DNA from: Ornithinimicrobium sp. F0845
GTDB taxonomy: Bacteria; Actinomycetota; Actinomycetes; Actinomycetales; Dermatophilaceae
Reading direction: 5' to 3'
DNA: 64,000 nt
NCBI RefSeq assembly: GCF_023015765.1
Contig: NZ_JALKAL010000001.1
Location: 543,478 to 607,477 of the forward strand
Shown here: positions 24,972 to 38,415 of the stretch, piece by piece
How positions within the stretch are numbered: the first letter of the stretch is position 1
How the letters are laid out: each line of letters starts with the position of its first letter
The notes under the pieces: model-generated
Told to the model about the DNA's origin: nothing
Database searches by the model: none
The model's input: only the letters and a program-made list of their open reading frames with translations
Program-made: the position numbers and the translations under genes

Positions 24972-25966
24972 CACCTCCGTGACTTGGGGTCGAGGGCCTC
25001 GCGCAACGACTCACCCATCAGGGTGAAGCCGAGGGCAACGACGATGATGCACAGGGCCGGGTAGACGGCGATGTGCGGGTAGGTGTTGAAGAACACCTGC
25101 GCCTTGCCCAGCATCTGGCCCCACTCCGGGATGGCGTCGTTGGGGTTGCCCAGGCCCAGGAAGGACAGGGCCGCGGCGTCGATGATGGAGACCGCCAGGA
25201 CCAGGGTCCCCTGCACGATGACCGGGCCGATGGAGTTGGGCAGCATGTGCCGGAAGACGATGGCGGGGCGACGCACGCCCAGGGCCCGGGCGGCCAGCAC
25301 GTGGTCGCTGTGCCGCTGGGCCATCATCGACCCGCGCAGCAGGCGGGCGAAGATCGGGACCTGGATGATCGCGATGGCCAGGATCACCGTCCACTGGCTC
25401 GGCGAGGCGAACAGTGCCGCGATGGAGAAGGCCATCAGCAGGCTGGGGATGGACAGCATCACGTCGACCACGCGCATGACCGCCGTGTCGGCGGCGCCAC
25501 CGATGCCGCCGGCGATGGTGCCCAGGATCATGCCGCCGAGCAGACCGCCCAGGGTGGCCAGCACACCGACGATCAGGGTCTGGCGGGAACCGGCGATCAG
25601 CCGCGAGAGCAGGTCACGCCCCGCGTTGTCGCCACCCAGGGGGAACCCCGGTTGGGGCTCGGGGATCGGGGTCGCTGGTGTCACCTGGTCGATCAGGAGT
25701 CGGGCGCTGGGGTCGTGCGGAGTGATCCACGGCGCGATGATCGCGATGATCACGAACACGGTGGTGATGCCCAGCCCCACGAGGAAGACCGGGTCCCGGC
25801 GCAGCCGGCGCCAGGCGCTGCGCCACAGGCTGACGCCCTCCTCCTCGGACAGGGCTCCGGCCTCGGCGAGGGAGTCGATGCGCGCCTTCTTGCGTGCCCC
25901 GAGGCCGTGCCTGGTGGAAGTCCTCTGGCCCGCACGCTCGGTGTCGGTGAGGTTGGGTTCGCTCAT
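24971..25966 (-). CDS. Dipeptide/oligopeptide ABC transporter permease (DppC/OppC type)
   Basis: This 331-residue permease has an N-terminal cytoplasmic extension of about 50 residues, the OppC_N helix (VFLVGLGITTVFVIIAIIAPWITPHDP) and the binding-protein-dependent transport core. The core includes the EAA-type loop around LAARALGVRRPAIVFRHMLPN. It begins 10 bases after the DppB-type permease gene and overlaps the first ATPase gene. The extension is longer than in enteric DppC. Confidence 0.93.
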   Translation of the reverse strand: MSEPNLTDTERAGQRTSTRHGLGARKKARIDSLAEAGALSEEEGVSLWRSAWRRLRRDPVFLVGLGITTVFVIIAIIAPWITPHDPSARLLIDQVTPATPIPEPQPGFPLGGDNAGRDLLSRLIAGSRQTLIVGVLATLGGLLGGMILGTIAGGIGGAADTAVMRVVDVMLSIPSLLMAFSIAALFASPSQWTVILAIAIIQVPIFARLLRGSMMAQRHSDHVLAARALGVRRPAIVFRHMLPNSIGPVIVQGTLVLAVSIIDAAALSFLGLGNPNDAIPEWGQMLGKAQVFFNTYPHIAVYPALCIIVVALGFTLMGESLREALDPKSRR

Positions 25967-25976
25967 GGCTGGCTCC

Positions 25977-26987
25977 TCACGTGGTCCGGACGCGCGGGTC
26001 GATCACCGCGTAGGCGATGTCCACGAGGAGGTTGACGATGATGTAGATCAGGGCGGCCATCATGATGAGCACCTGCAGCACCGGGTAGTCACGCAGCTCG
26101 AAGCCGATCGCCAGGGCCTGCCCGATGCCCTGGAAGACGAAGACCTTCTCGGTGAGCACGGCGCCGGCGAGCAGCGCACCGATCTGCAGGCCGACGATGG
26201 TCACGACCGGGATGAGGGCGTTGCGCATGACGTGTCGCACCCGGATGGTCCTGGAGTGCAGCCCCTTGGCGCGGGCGGTGCGCACGTAGTCCTCGTCCAT
26301 CACGTCGATCACCGCGGCACGGGTGATCCGGAAGATGATGGCGAAGGGGATGGAGGCCAGGGCGATCGTGGGCAGGATCAGGTGTTTGAAGGCGTCCCAG
26401 GCAGCGTCCCACTCACGCGTGATGAGGCCGTCCAGGACGTACATGTTGGTGATGTGGGTGGCGTTGATGCCTACGGTCTGCCGGCCGGAGGGCGGCAGCC
26501 AGCCCAGTTTCACCGCGAAGATGTACTTCAGGACGTAGGCCAGGAAGAAGACGGGGACCGCGACGCCGACCAGGGAGAAGATCACGCTGCCGGTGTCGAG
26601 GGGCCCCCCGCGGCGCCGCGCCGCGATGTAGCCCAGCGGTATCGCCAGCAGGAGCGCGAGCGCGATGGCGAAGATGCTGAGCTCCAGGGTCGCGGGGAAA
26701 CGCTGGATGAAGACGTCGAGCGCGGGCTCGCCGCGATAGACGCCGTTGGACACGCCGAAGTCGCCCTGGATCGCGCGCTGCAGGAACCGCCAGTACTGCA
26801 CGAAGATCGGGTCGTCGAGGCCGAGCTGGGCCCGGAGCTGGGCCGCGGTCTCCGGCGTGCCGCGCTCACCGAGCAGCGCGCTCACCACGCCTCCGGGCAG
26901 CGAGCGGAGCCACGCGAACAGGAGCACGCTGAGCACGAAGAGTGCCAGCACCGCCTGCAGCACGCGGCGGATGATGAACTTCAGCAC
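25977..26987 (-). CDS. Dipeptide/oligopeptide ABC transporter permease (DppB/OppB type)
   Basis: This 336-residue inner-membrane permease starts FIIRRVLQAVLALFVLSVLLF, the typical OppB first helix. The transport core has the EAA loop RTARAKGLHSRTIRVRHVMRN near residue 245, and it ends in the helix IYIIVNLLVDIAYAVIDPRVR. It is preceded by AGGAGG at 26992-26997 on its strand. It follows the binding-protein gene by 118 bases. Confidence 0.93.
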   Translation of the reverse strand: MLKFIIRRVLQAVLALFVLSVLLFAWLRSLPGGVVSALLGERGTPETAAQLRAQLGLDDPIFVQYWRFLQRAIQGDFGVSNGVYRGEPALDVFIQRFPATLELSIFAIALALLLAIPLGYIAARRRGGPLDTGSVIFSLVGVAVPVFFLAYVLKYIFAVKLGWLPPSGRQTVGINATHITNMYVLDGLITREWDAAWDAFKHLILPTIALASIPFAIIFRITRAAVIDVMDEDYVRTARAKGLHSRTIRVRHVMRNALIPVVTIVGLQIGALLAGAVLTEKVFVFQGIGQALAIGFELRDYPVLQVLIMMAALIYIIVNLLVDIAYAVIDPRVRTT

Positions 26988-27105
26988 CTAGACCTCCTGG
27001 GGGCTCGGCTGTCCGGACATGATGACGGGCTGGGCCAGTGTGCAGCCCAGCCCGTCATCTGTGCTGTCCCGCGTCAGGATAGACGTGGGATCGGGCGGTG
27101 TCGCC

Positions 27106-28833
27106 TTACTCGGTGATGGTGACCGTCGAGAAGTCCTCAGCGGTCAGCGGGCTCGCGACCATGCCCTGCACGTTCGCCGCGACGACGAGGGCCGGCGGGC
27201 TGTGCGAGAGCGGCAGCCCGGGCAGCCACTCGGGGCTCATGATGTTGGCGTTGAGCTCCTCGTAGAGCGCGGTGCGGGCCGCCTCGTCCGGCTCGGCGTC
27301 GGCCGCGGCGATCTGCTCCTGCAGGTCGGCGTGGAAGTCGTAGGCCGAGGTGCCGAACTGGTTGTCGTCACCACAGAAGAAGGCGCACAGGAAGTTGTCC
27401 GCCGAGTTCAGGTCACCGGTCCAGCCCAGGAAGAAGGCGGGGGCCCGGCTGGCCTGCGTGTCGTCGATGTAGCCACCGGCCCACGGCTTGGTGACGGTCT
27501 CGACGGTGATGCCGGCCGCCTCCCAGTCAGCCTTGACCGCGTCGTAGATGCGCTGCGGGTCCGGCATGTAGGGACGGGTGACCTCGCTCGGGTACCACAG
27601 CTCGATGGTCAGGTCGGACTTGCCGGCCTGCTCGAGCAGGTCCTTGGCCTTCTCCACGTCGTACTCGTACGCCGCGATGTCGGCGTTCCAGCCGCTGACG
27701 GTGTCCGGCATGAACTGCGTCGCCACGCTGGCGCCGGCCGGCAGCTGAGAGGTGACCAGCTGGTCGCGGTTGAGCGCGTGGTAGAGCGCCTGGCGGACCA
27801 GCGGGTCCTCCAGCTGCGGGTCGGCGACGGGGTTCAGCGCCAGGTAGAGGACGTTGAACGGGTCGCGGATGAGCACCTGGTTGCCGGCGTCCTCAAGGGC
27901 CTGCCAGTCGATCGGGTTCGGCAGGTCGTAGCCGTGGATGGTCCCCGCCTCGAGCTCCTGACGGCGGGCGTTCTCGTCGGCGATGATCTTGAAGACGAGC
28001 GTGCCCACGCCGGCCTGCTCGCCCCAGAAGTCGTCGTTGCGGACGAGGGTGACGGTGCCGGCGGCGTTGTCGTAGCCCTCGAACTTGAACGGACCGGTGC
28101 CGGTCGGGTGCTCCCGGCCATACTCCGGGAAGACGAAGGCCTCACCCTCGAGGGCGATGTCGTTGGCGTTGAACTCCTCCATCGCGGTCGGGGACTGGAT
28201 GGCGTAGGAGGACTGCGACAGGACCGACGGGAACTTGCCAGTCACCCGCGTGACGGTCACCTGGGCGGTGTAGTCCTCGGTGGCCTCGCAGCCGCCGTAG
28301 AGCGAGTCCTCGCCCCACCCGAAGTCGTTGCCGTAGTAGTAGGCGCCGGAGGGGCTCATGCCCGCCTCGTTCTGGTCGGCCCAGCGCTCGAAGTTGTCAC
28401 AGACCGCCTGGGCGTTCAGCTCGGTGCCGTCGTGGAACGTCACACCCTCCTGGATGGTGAAGTCCCAGACCAGGCCGTCCTCGCTGGTCCACTCGGTGGC
28501 CAGCTCGGGGACGAAGTCGGTGCCACCCGGCTCGACGCCGATCAGGTTCTGGTAGATCTGACGGGTGACGCGGAAGGTCTCGCCGTCGCTGGCGTAGAAC
28601 GGGTCGAACACCGTCGGCGCACCCGCGGCACCGAAGATGAACGTGGCGTCGGACGCGGCCTGGGCCCCGTCGTCGCCACCGTCGTCGGTGGAGTCGGCTC
28701 CGTCGCCGGCGTCCTCGCCTGCAGTGTCTTCGGCCCCGGTGTCGGGCTCGTCCCGGTCGGACTCGGCGCACGACGTCAGGACGAGCGCCAGAGCGGCGGT
28801 CCCGGCGATCGCCGCCATCTTGCGGATAGTCAT
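27106..28833 (-). CDS. Dipeptide/oligopeptide ABC transporter, substrate-binding lipoprotein
   Basis: This 575-residue family-5 extracellular solute-binding protein has a lipoprotein signal (lipobox LTSC, cysteine near residue 21), an acidic Asp/Gly/Ala linker of about 40 residues and the large peptide-binding fold. Landmarks are LATEWTSEDGLVWDFTIQEGVTFHDG near the start and AYEYDVEKAKDLLEQAG later. ATG 28833 is chosen because it begins the signal peptide and follows GAGGAGG. It heads the five-gene import operon running leftward to 22696. Confidence 0.93.
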   Translation of the reverse strand: MTIRKMAAIAGTAALALVLTSCAESDRDEPDTGAEDTAGEDAGDGADSTDDGGDDGAQAASDATFIFGAAGAPTVFDPFYASDGETFRVTRQIYQNLIGVEPGGTDFVPELATEWTSEDGLVWDFTIQEGVTFHDGTELNAQAVCDNFERWADQNEAGMSPSGAYYYGNDFGWGEDSLYGGCEATEDYTAQVTVTRVTGKFPSVLSQSSYAIQSPTAMEEFNANDIALEGEAFVFPEYGREHPTGTGPFKFEGYDNAAGTVTLVRNDDFWGEQAGVGTLVFKIIADENARRQELEAGTIHGYDLPNPIDWQALEDAGNQVLIRDPFNVLYLALNPVADPQLEDPLVRQALYHALNRDQLVTSQLPAGASVATQFMPDTVSGWNADIAAYEYDVEKAKDLLEQAGKSDLTIELWYPSEVTRPYMPDPQRIYDAVKADWEAAGITVETVTKPWAGGYIDDTQASRAPAFFLGWTGDLNSADNFLCAFFCGDDNQFGTSAYDFHADLQEQIAAADAEPDEAARTALYEELNANIMSPEWLPGLPLSHSPPALVVAANVQGMVASPLTAEDFSTVTITE

Positions 28834-29063
28834 TCTGCCTCCTCGTGAGGCCGCCGGAGGAACCCGGGGCCGGATCGCAATGGCCCAAAGGTAGGCGCAT
28901 GTGCGGCCCAGCGGAAGCAGGGGGCACGGATCGATGCCGAACCTTGACCTAATCGATGCCGGGCCTGCCCTGGGCAACGGTGATATGTCTGTGAGAGCGG
29001 TATATCCGCTGCGCCGGCCCGGGGCCGCGCCCGGGGAGGTGGGGGAGCCGTAGCGTGTCGGTC

Positions 29064-29486
29064 GTGACCGACCGACTCGTCGTGGCCGCAGCCCTGGTGG
29101 ACGACCTCACCCACCCCTCCCGCCTGCTGGCGGCCCGCCGCTCGGCGCCCGCGGCACTGGCCGGCCGGTGGGAGTTCCCCGGCGGCAAGGTCGAGCCCGG
29201 CGAGGACCCGCTCGCGGCGCTCCACCGGGAGCTGGAGGAGGAGCTGGGCATCGGCATACTGCCCGGCGAGCAGATCCCAGGTCCGCGGGACGGGCGCTGG
29301 CCGCTCACGGCCCCGGGTCTGACCCTCGCGCTCTGGTGGGCGCTGCCCCTGGCGGAGCCGCGGCCGCTGGAGGACCACGACAGGCTGCGGTGGCTCACCG
29401 CGCCCGAGCTGGACGACGTGCCGTGGCTGCCGAGCAATGCGCCGATGGTGGCCGCGATCAGGGCGTCCCTGACCGACGTGTCCTGA
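29064..29486 (+). CDS. NUDIX hydrolase (MutT/8-oxo-dGTPase-like)
   Basis: This 140-residue enzyme has a complete NUDIX box, [28 protein letters not shown] precedes it and a C-terminal [18 protein letters not shown] segment is typical of MutT-like proteins that remove oxidised nucleotides. TAGCGT at 29051-29056 stands seven bases before the GTG at 29064, favouring a leaderless start there over the GTG three codons upstream. It is 31 bases from typA. Confidence 0.88.
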   Translation: MTDRLVVAAALVDDLTHPSRLLAARRSAPAALAGRWEFPGGKVEPGEDPLAALHRELEEELGIGILPGEQIPGPRDGRWPLTAPGLTLALWWALPLAEPRPLEDHDRLRWLTAPELDDVPWLPSNAPMVAAIRASLTDVS

Positions 29487-29517
29487 GCACGGCCCGCGGG
29501 ATGAGAAAATCGTCCCC

Positions 29518-31417
<1,900 letters not shown>

Positions 31418-31425
<8 letters not shown>

Positions 31426-32350
31426 CCGGCCGAGCGGGACGGACGCCTCGCGTGCGGCGTCGGGTCGGCGTCCGACCCTGAGCGAGGCCGTGGCCGGTGA
31501 GGGCGCCCGCAGGCTCAGGGTCGTGGCCGTGCACGCCCACCCCGACGACGAGACCCTGGCCTCCGGGGTCGCGCTGGCCCACCACGCGGCCCGCGGCGAC
31601 GTGGTGCACGTGATCACCGCCACCCTCGGGGAGGAGGGTGAGGTGATCCCGGCGGACCTCGCGCACCTGGAGGGCGACCCGTCCCTCGGCCCGCACCGGG
31701 CGGGTGAGCTGGACCGGGCGATGGCCGAGCTCGGGGTCGAGCACGACTACCTCGCCGCGGGAGCCAGCCGGCTGACCCGGCCCCGCTGGCGGGACAGCGG
31801 CATGGCGGGGTCCGAGGCGGCCGCGCACCCCCGGGCCTTCGCAGGTGCCCCAGTCGCGGAGGCGGCGGAACTGCTGGCCGAGCGCCTCGGCATACTGCTG
31901 CCCGACCTGGTGATCACCTATGACCAGCACGGCGGCTACGGCCATCCGGACCACATCCAGACCCACCGGGTCACCGTCGCGGCGGTCGCCGCGCTGCCCG
32001 AGGCGGTCCGACCCCGGCTGTATGCCGTGCTGACCCCGCGGTCCTGGGCGCTGGAGGACCGCGCGTGGCTGGCCGAGCACGTGCCCGAGGGCAACGGCCT
32101 GACCGTGCCCGCAGCCGACGACCCGTGGCCGCCCTCGGTGGTGGACGACGCCGTGGTCACCCACGCGGTCGTCGACCCGGCGGTCGTCGCGGACCAGGTC
32201 CGCGCGCTGCGCGAGCACCCGACGCAGGTGACCGTCATGGACGACGCCGACGCGCCGTACTACGCGCTGTCCAACAACATCGCCGCGCGGCTCGCGGGGC
32301 GCGAGGGGTTCGCGGAGATCGACCCGGGGACCGGCGAACTGGTGCCGTGA
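31418..32350 (+). CDS. mshB: GlcNAc-inositol deacetylase of mycothiol synthesis
   Basis: This 310-residue zinc enzyme of the PIG-L/LmbE family has the metal-binding AHPDDE motif near residue 41 and HPDH in GGYGHPDHIQTHR. The extended middle (LGPHRAGELDRAMAELGVEHDYL) and the C-terminal EHPTQVTV region match MshB, which removes the acetyl group from GlcNAc-inositol in mycothiol synthesis. The GTG at 31418 lies inside the typA stop (8-base overlap), so translation is coupled. Mycothiol-conjugate amidase is the nearest alternative, but the typA neighbourhood and length favour MshB. Confidence 0.88.
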
Positions 32351-32385
32351 GGCACGATGGAGCGGACGCGGTGAGAGGAGCTGGA

Positions 32386-32901
32386 GTGGTGGAGGACGTG
32401 GGTGCCGAGCCGGTGCCCGTCGACCCCCAGGACTACCGGCGGGCCATCGGCCGCTTCGCCACCGGCGTGACGGTCGCGACGACCTTCGCGGGACAGCACG
32501 ACCACGCGATGACCGCCAACTCGATCACCAGCGTGTCCCTCGAGCCGGTGCTGATGATGATCTCCGTCGAGCAGTCCGCGCGGTGGCACGAGGCGGTGCT
32601 CGAGGCGGGGGTCTGGGGGATCAGCGTCCTGGCGCAGAGCGCCCGTCCAGCCGCCTCGTGGCTGAGCACCCCGGGCCGGCCGCTGCACGGGCAGCTCGAC
32701 CGGGTGCCGCACCACCGCGGCGCCGCCACCGGCGTGGCTCTCCTGGACGGCGCGCTCGCGGCGTTCGAGTGCCGCACCACCGGGGTGCACGCTGCGGGCG
32801 ACCACAGTCTGGTGGTCGGCGAGGTCGTCGGCCTGGAGATCCCGCCGCGGGTGGAGCCGGCGCTGATCCACTTCCGCGGCCGGTACGGGCGCCTCGACTA
32901 A
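32386..32901 (+). CDS. Flavin reductase domain protein
   Basis: This 171-residue FMN-binding split-barrel protein (DIM6/NTAB or HpaC-like) shows YRRAIGRFATGVTVATTF at the start, TANSITSVSLEPVLMMISVE forming the flavin pocket, and VGEVVGLEI with HFRGRYG at the end. Such proteins supply reduced flavin to monooxygenases or act on their own; no partner is adjacent. The GTG at 32386 follows AGGAG; an in-frame GTG at 32371 is less likely. The stop is followed at once by repeat cluster C. Confidence 0.87.
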   Translation: MVEDVGAEPVPVDPQDYRRAIGRFATGVTVATTFAGQHDHAMTANSITSVSLEPVLMMISVEQSARWHEAVLEAGVWGISVLAQSARPAASWLSTPGRPLHGQLDRVPHHRGAATGVALLDGALAAFECRTTGVHAAGDHSLVVGEVVGLEIPPRVEPALIHFRGRYGRLD

Positions 32902-32970
32902 ACAATTTTCGTAGTGGTTTTGTCGGTGCTCCACGCATTTTCGTAGTGGTTTTGTCGCCGCTCCGCGCAC
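32902..32970 (+). repeat. Repeat cluster C (about two units), after the flavin reductase gene
   Basis: Immediately after the TAA are two copies of TTTTCGTAGTGGTTTTGTCG, separated by GTGCTCCACGCA. The second is followed by CCGCTCCGCGCA. The T-rich strand is the coding strand of the upstream gene. Unit period is about 32 bp. Confidence 0.85.
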
Positions 32971-33048
32971 CCCGGGTCGCCCCGTCGTGCGCTCGGTCGT
33001 CTCGAATCGCGCCACGCCATGCGCTCGGTGGGGTGAGGCTTTCGGGAC

Positions 33049-33054
33049 TATGCT
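33049..33054 (+). promoter_or_regulatory. Possible -10 element for the xanthine dehydrogenase operon
   Basis: TATGCT in GGGACTATGCTCGAAGG lies about 118 bases before the ATG of the first gene, in the intergenic region after repeat cluster C. No convincing -35 was identified, so this is tentative. Confidence 0.3.
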
Positions 33055-33171
33055 CGAAGGTCACAGCGCGGCCGTCGTTCGCATGGATAACCGGTGGTCG
33101 CGGGAGTGCACCGAACCATGCACCGCGCGGTCGACGACGCCCGCGCGGCCGCGGCCGGAAGGAGCACGCCG

Positions 33172-34691
33172 ATGGGCTCGAGCGACATCACCGTCAACGG
33201 CACCGCGCGCCCGTGCGACGCGTCCCCCCACACCAGTCTGCTGGACTGGCTGCGCGACCAGGGGTGGACCGGCGCCAAGGAGGGGTGCGCCGAGGGGGAG
33301 TGCGGGGCCTGCGCGGTGCTGGTCGCCCGGCCGGACGGCCCGGAGCGGACCCGCTGGGTCGCGGTCAACGCCTGCCTGCCGCCGGCGCTGGCCTTCGACG
33401 GTCAGGAGGTCGTCACCTCCGAAGGGCTGGGCACCCCGCCCGCCCCGGGGCGGGAGGGTGATCTCCACCCGGTGCAGCGCGAGATGGCCGACCGGGGCGG
33501 GTCGCAGTGCGGCTACTGCACGCCCGGGTTCGTGTGCGCGATGGCCGCCGAGTTCTACCGCCCCGAGCGGACGCCGCAAAACAGTGCCGACGATCACGAG
33601 TGCGGTCCCAACGGTTTCGACCTGCACGCCCTGAGCGGGAACCTGTGCCGGTGCACGGGCTACCGTCCGATCCGGGACGCGGCGTACGCGCTGGGGGAGC
33701 CGGACCCCGGCGACCCTCTCGCCCGGCGGAGCGACACGCCAGCCCCGGCGGCACCACCCACGCGGGTGAGCCTGGCGGAGGCGGAGTTCGTCCGCCCCGC
33801 GGACCTGACCGAGCTCCTGTCGCTCCTCGCGGAGAGTCCGGACGCCGTCCTGCTCGCCGGGGCGACTGACGCCGGCGTCGAGCGCAACCTGCGCCACCAC
33901 CGACCGCCACTCGTGCTGGCCATCGACCGCGTCGACGAACTGCGCGACCTGCGCGTCGAGGCCGAGTCCGTGGAGATCGGGGCAGCCCTCACGCTCAGCG
34001 AGATCGAGCGGGGTCTTGCCGGGCGCGTGCCGCTCCTTGAGGAGCTGTTTCCGCAGTTCGCCTCCCGGCTCATCCGCAACACCGCGACCCTCGGCGGCAA
34101 TCTCGGGACCGGCTCGCCGATCGGCGACGCCGCCCCGGTGCTGCTCGCCATGGACGCCAGCCTCCTGCTTGCCTCCGCAGAGGGGGAGCGGGAGGTGCCG
34201 CTGGCGGACTACTTCACCGGTTACCGCCAGAGCGTGCGTCAGCCCGGCGAGCTGATCCGCTCCGTGCGCGTCCCCCTGCCGGCGGCACCCGACGCCGCGT
34301 TCTACAAGATCGCCAAGCGGCGCTTCGACGACATCTCCTCGGTCGCGGTCGCGATCGCGATGCGACTCGAGGACGGTGCGGTCGCCGCCGTGCGGATCGG
34401 CCTGGGCGGGGTCGCCGCCACCCCGATCCGGGCGACGGCGACGGAGGAGGCCCTCGTCGGACAGCCGTGGACCGCGGCCACCGTCGCCCGTGCCGCGGAG
34501 GTGCTGGCTGCCGAGGGGACGCCGCTCGACGACCACCGAGCCAGCGCCCGCTACCGCTCCGCCATGCTCGGGCAGGCGCTGCTGCGCTTCCACGCCGAGC
34601 AGGGTGAGGGTGCCGGGGCGGGACCAGCAAAACCCCTGCAAAAAGGCGGGTTCGACCGACAAAACCACTATGAAAATTGGGGGGAGGGGCG

Positions 34692-34695
<4 letters not shown>
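33172..34695 (+). CDS. xdhA: Xanthine dehydrogenase small subunit (2Fe-2S and FAD domains)
   Basis: The 507-residue subunit has two [2Fe-2S] domains (cysteines in GCAEGECGACAV and NACLPP; then QCGYCTPG and LCRCTGYRPI). A FAD-binding domain (LAGATDAGVERNLR, RLIRNTATLGGNLGTGSPIGDAAP) and the CO-dehydrogenase flavoprotein C-terminal domain follow. It passes electrons from purine oxidation to NAD. ATG 33172 follows GGAAGGAG. The last 20 or so codons are made from repeat cluster D (reading KPLQKGGFDRQNHYEN), so the native C-terminus has been replaced or extended by repeat DNA. It overlaps the large-subunit gene by 4 bases. Confidence 0.93.
34625..34682 (+). repeat. Repeat cluster D (about two units) inside the xdhA 3' end
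   Basis: AGCAAAACCCCTGCAAAAAG and CGACAAAACCACTATGAAAA form two units of the same 31-bp family, ending in TTGGGGGGAGGGG. Here the A-rich strand is the coding strand, opposite to the other clusters, and the repeat is translated as the end of the small subunit. The terminal G-rich part serves as the ribosome site for the next gene. Confidence 0.85.
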
Positions 34696-37076
<2,381 letters not shown>

Positions 37077-37925
37077 GTGGACTGGTTGCGGGCGCTGGAG
37101 CACCTCCGCGGCGCGGGGCGGTCCGGGGTGCTGGTCACCGTGACGGCCGCCCGGGGACACGCGCCGCGGGAGCCCGGCGCCAAGATGGTGGTTGCCGCCG
37201 AGGAGGTGTGGGACAGCATCGGCGGCGGCAACCTCGAGGCGACCGCGGTGGCCCGCGCCCGGGCCATGCTGGCCGCCGGGACCGCGCAGCCGGTGCAGCT
37301 GGACCTGTCCCTCAGCGAGCACGCGACCACGGAGTTCGGGCGGCAGTGCTGCGGTGGCGAGGTGAGTGTGCTGCTCGAGCCGGTGCCCGCGCGCCCGGTG
37401 GTGGCCGTCTTCGGGCTCGGCCACGTGGGTCAGGAGCTGGGCCGGATCCTGGCCCGGCTCCCCGTCGTCGTGCACCTGGTCGACAGCCGGGCCGGCCAGG
37501 TGGAGCAGACCCGTGGCCTGACCCCCGACGCCCTCGCCGACGTCCGCGTGACGCACGCCCCCGCGCCGGAGACCGTGCTGGACACCCTGCCGGGCCACGC
37601 CCACGTCCTCGTGATGACCCACGACCACGCCGAGGACCTGGTGCTGTGCGAGGCCGCGCTGCGACGCGGCGACCTGGGCTCGGTCGGTGTCATCGGGTCC
37701 ACGGCCAAGTGGCAGCGCTTCCGCAAGCGCCTGCTCGAGGCCGGTCACAGCGAGGCGGCGGTCGCCACGATCACCAGCCCGATCGGGCTGCCCGACCTGC
37801 CCGGCAAGCAGCCCGCGACCATCGCGATCAGCGTCGCCGCGGCCCTGGTGCGCACCCTTCACGCGGAAGCCGGGAGTGGGCTTGACCCGGCCGCTACGGT
37901 TGAGGGAACGGTCAGATCGACCTGA
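37077..37925 (+). CDS. xdhC: Xanthine dehydrogenase accessory protein XdhC
   Basis: This 282-residue maturation factor binds molybdenum cofactor, protects its sulfuration and inserts it into xanthine dehydrogenase. It has the XdhC N-terminal domain (LVTVTAARGHAPREPGAKMVV, SIGGGNLE) and a C-terminal Rossmann-like domain (VAVFGLGHVGQELGRIL, LVMTHDHAEDLVL, GSVGVIGSTAKWQRF). The GTG start follows the xdhB stop with no gap. It completes the xdhABC operon. Confidence 0.93.
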   Translation: MDWLRALEHLRGAGRSGVLVTVTAARGHAPREPGAKMVVAAEEVWDSIGGGNLEATAVARARAMLAAGTAQPVQLDLSLSEHATTEFGRQCCGGEVSVLLEPVPARPVVAVFGLGHVGQELGRILARLPVVVHLVDSRAGQVEQTRGLTPDALADVRVTHAPAPETVLDTLPGHAHVLVMTHDHAEDLVLCEAALRRGDLGSVGVIGSTAKWQRFRKRLLEAGHSEAAVATITSPIGLPDLPGKQPATIAISVAAALVRTLHAEAGSGLDPAATVEGTVRST

Positions 37926-37935
37926 GGAGGCTCCG

Positions 37936-38154
37936 ATGCTGCAGCGGTTGAGGAAACTGGTGAGCCGGCTCTCCCGGGCAGGGGACCGGGTCGTGCCGCA
38001 GCCTGAGCGCGCCGCCGACCACGAGTCGGGCACCCACGAGGGCACCACGGCGCAGGAGCGGCAGCTCCAGCGGGCCGAGGTCGAGCGCGACCGCGCCGTC
38101 CGGGAGTCGCGGATGCGGCAGGGACAGCAACCGGAGAGCGTCACCTACTGGTGA
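37936..38154 (+). CDS. Small charged hypothetical protein
   Basis: The 72-residue product begins MLQRLRKLVSRLSRAGDRV and continues with a Glu/Arg/Gln-rich segment (TAQERQLQRAEVERDRAVRESRMRQGQQ), likely one long amphipathic helix with a basic, membrane-seeking N-terminus. No family is recognised. A strong ribosome site (GAGGAGG) lies six bases ahead of the ATG. The gene follows xdhC by 10 bases and is probably co-transcribed, though a role in purine oxidation is not implied. Confidence 0.6.
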   Translation: MLQRLRKLVSRLSRAGDRVVPQPERAADHESGTHEGTTAQERQLQRAEVERDRAVRESRMRQGQQPESVTYW

Positions 38155-38219
38155 TCCGGGCCTGCCGCGCGCTGGGGACGGCGGCCGGCAGGGATGGCGC
38201 GGGGCGCGAGGGCACGTCG

Positions 38220-38261
38220 CGAGGCGTGAAGGAGACGTGACGAGGCGCGACGGAGACGTGG
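38220..38261. repeat. Two tandem 21-bp units upstream of the VanW gene
   Basis: CGAGGCGTGAAGGAGACGTG-A is followed directly by CGAGGCGCGACGGAGACGTG-G. The two differ at three positions and a third copy starts (CGAG). Downstream at about 38268-38293 is a short inverted repeat TGCCG...CGGCA enclosing AT-rich AGATAACTATT. They lie in the 261-base region before the VanW-type gene and may be regulatory or simple slippage products. Confidence 0.5.
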
Positions 38262-38415
38262 CGAGCCGATGCCGGGAGATAACTATTCGGCATCGATACG
38301 GGTCTCCTGGGCAACGCCACGCTGCGCGGGAGGTATCTAGGTCAGGGGCGCACGGCATACTGCCACAGACGCCTGAGCCGTCGCTGACTCAGATCCGAGC
38401 AAAGAGGGAAGCCGC

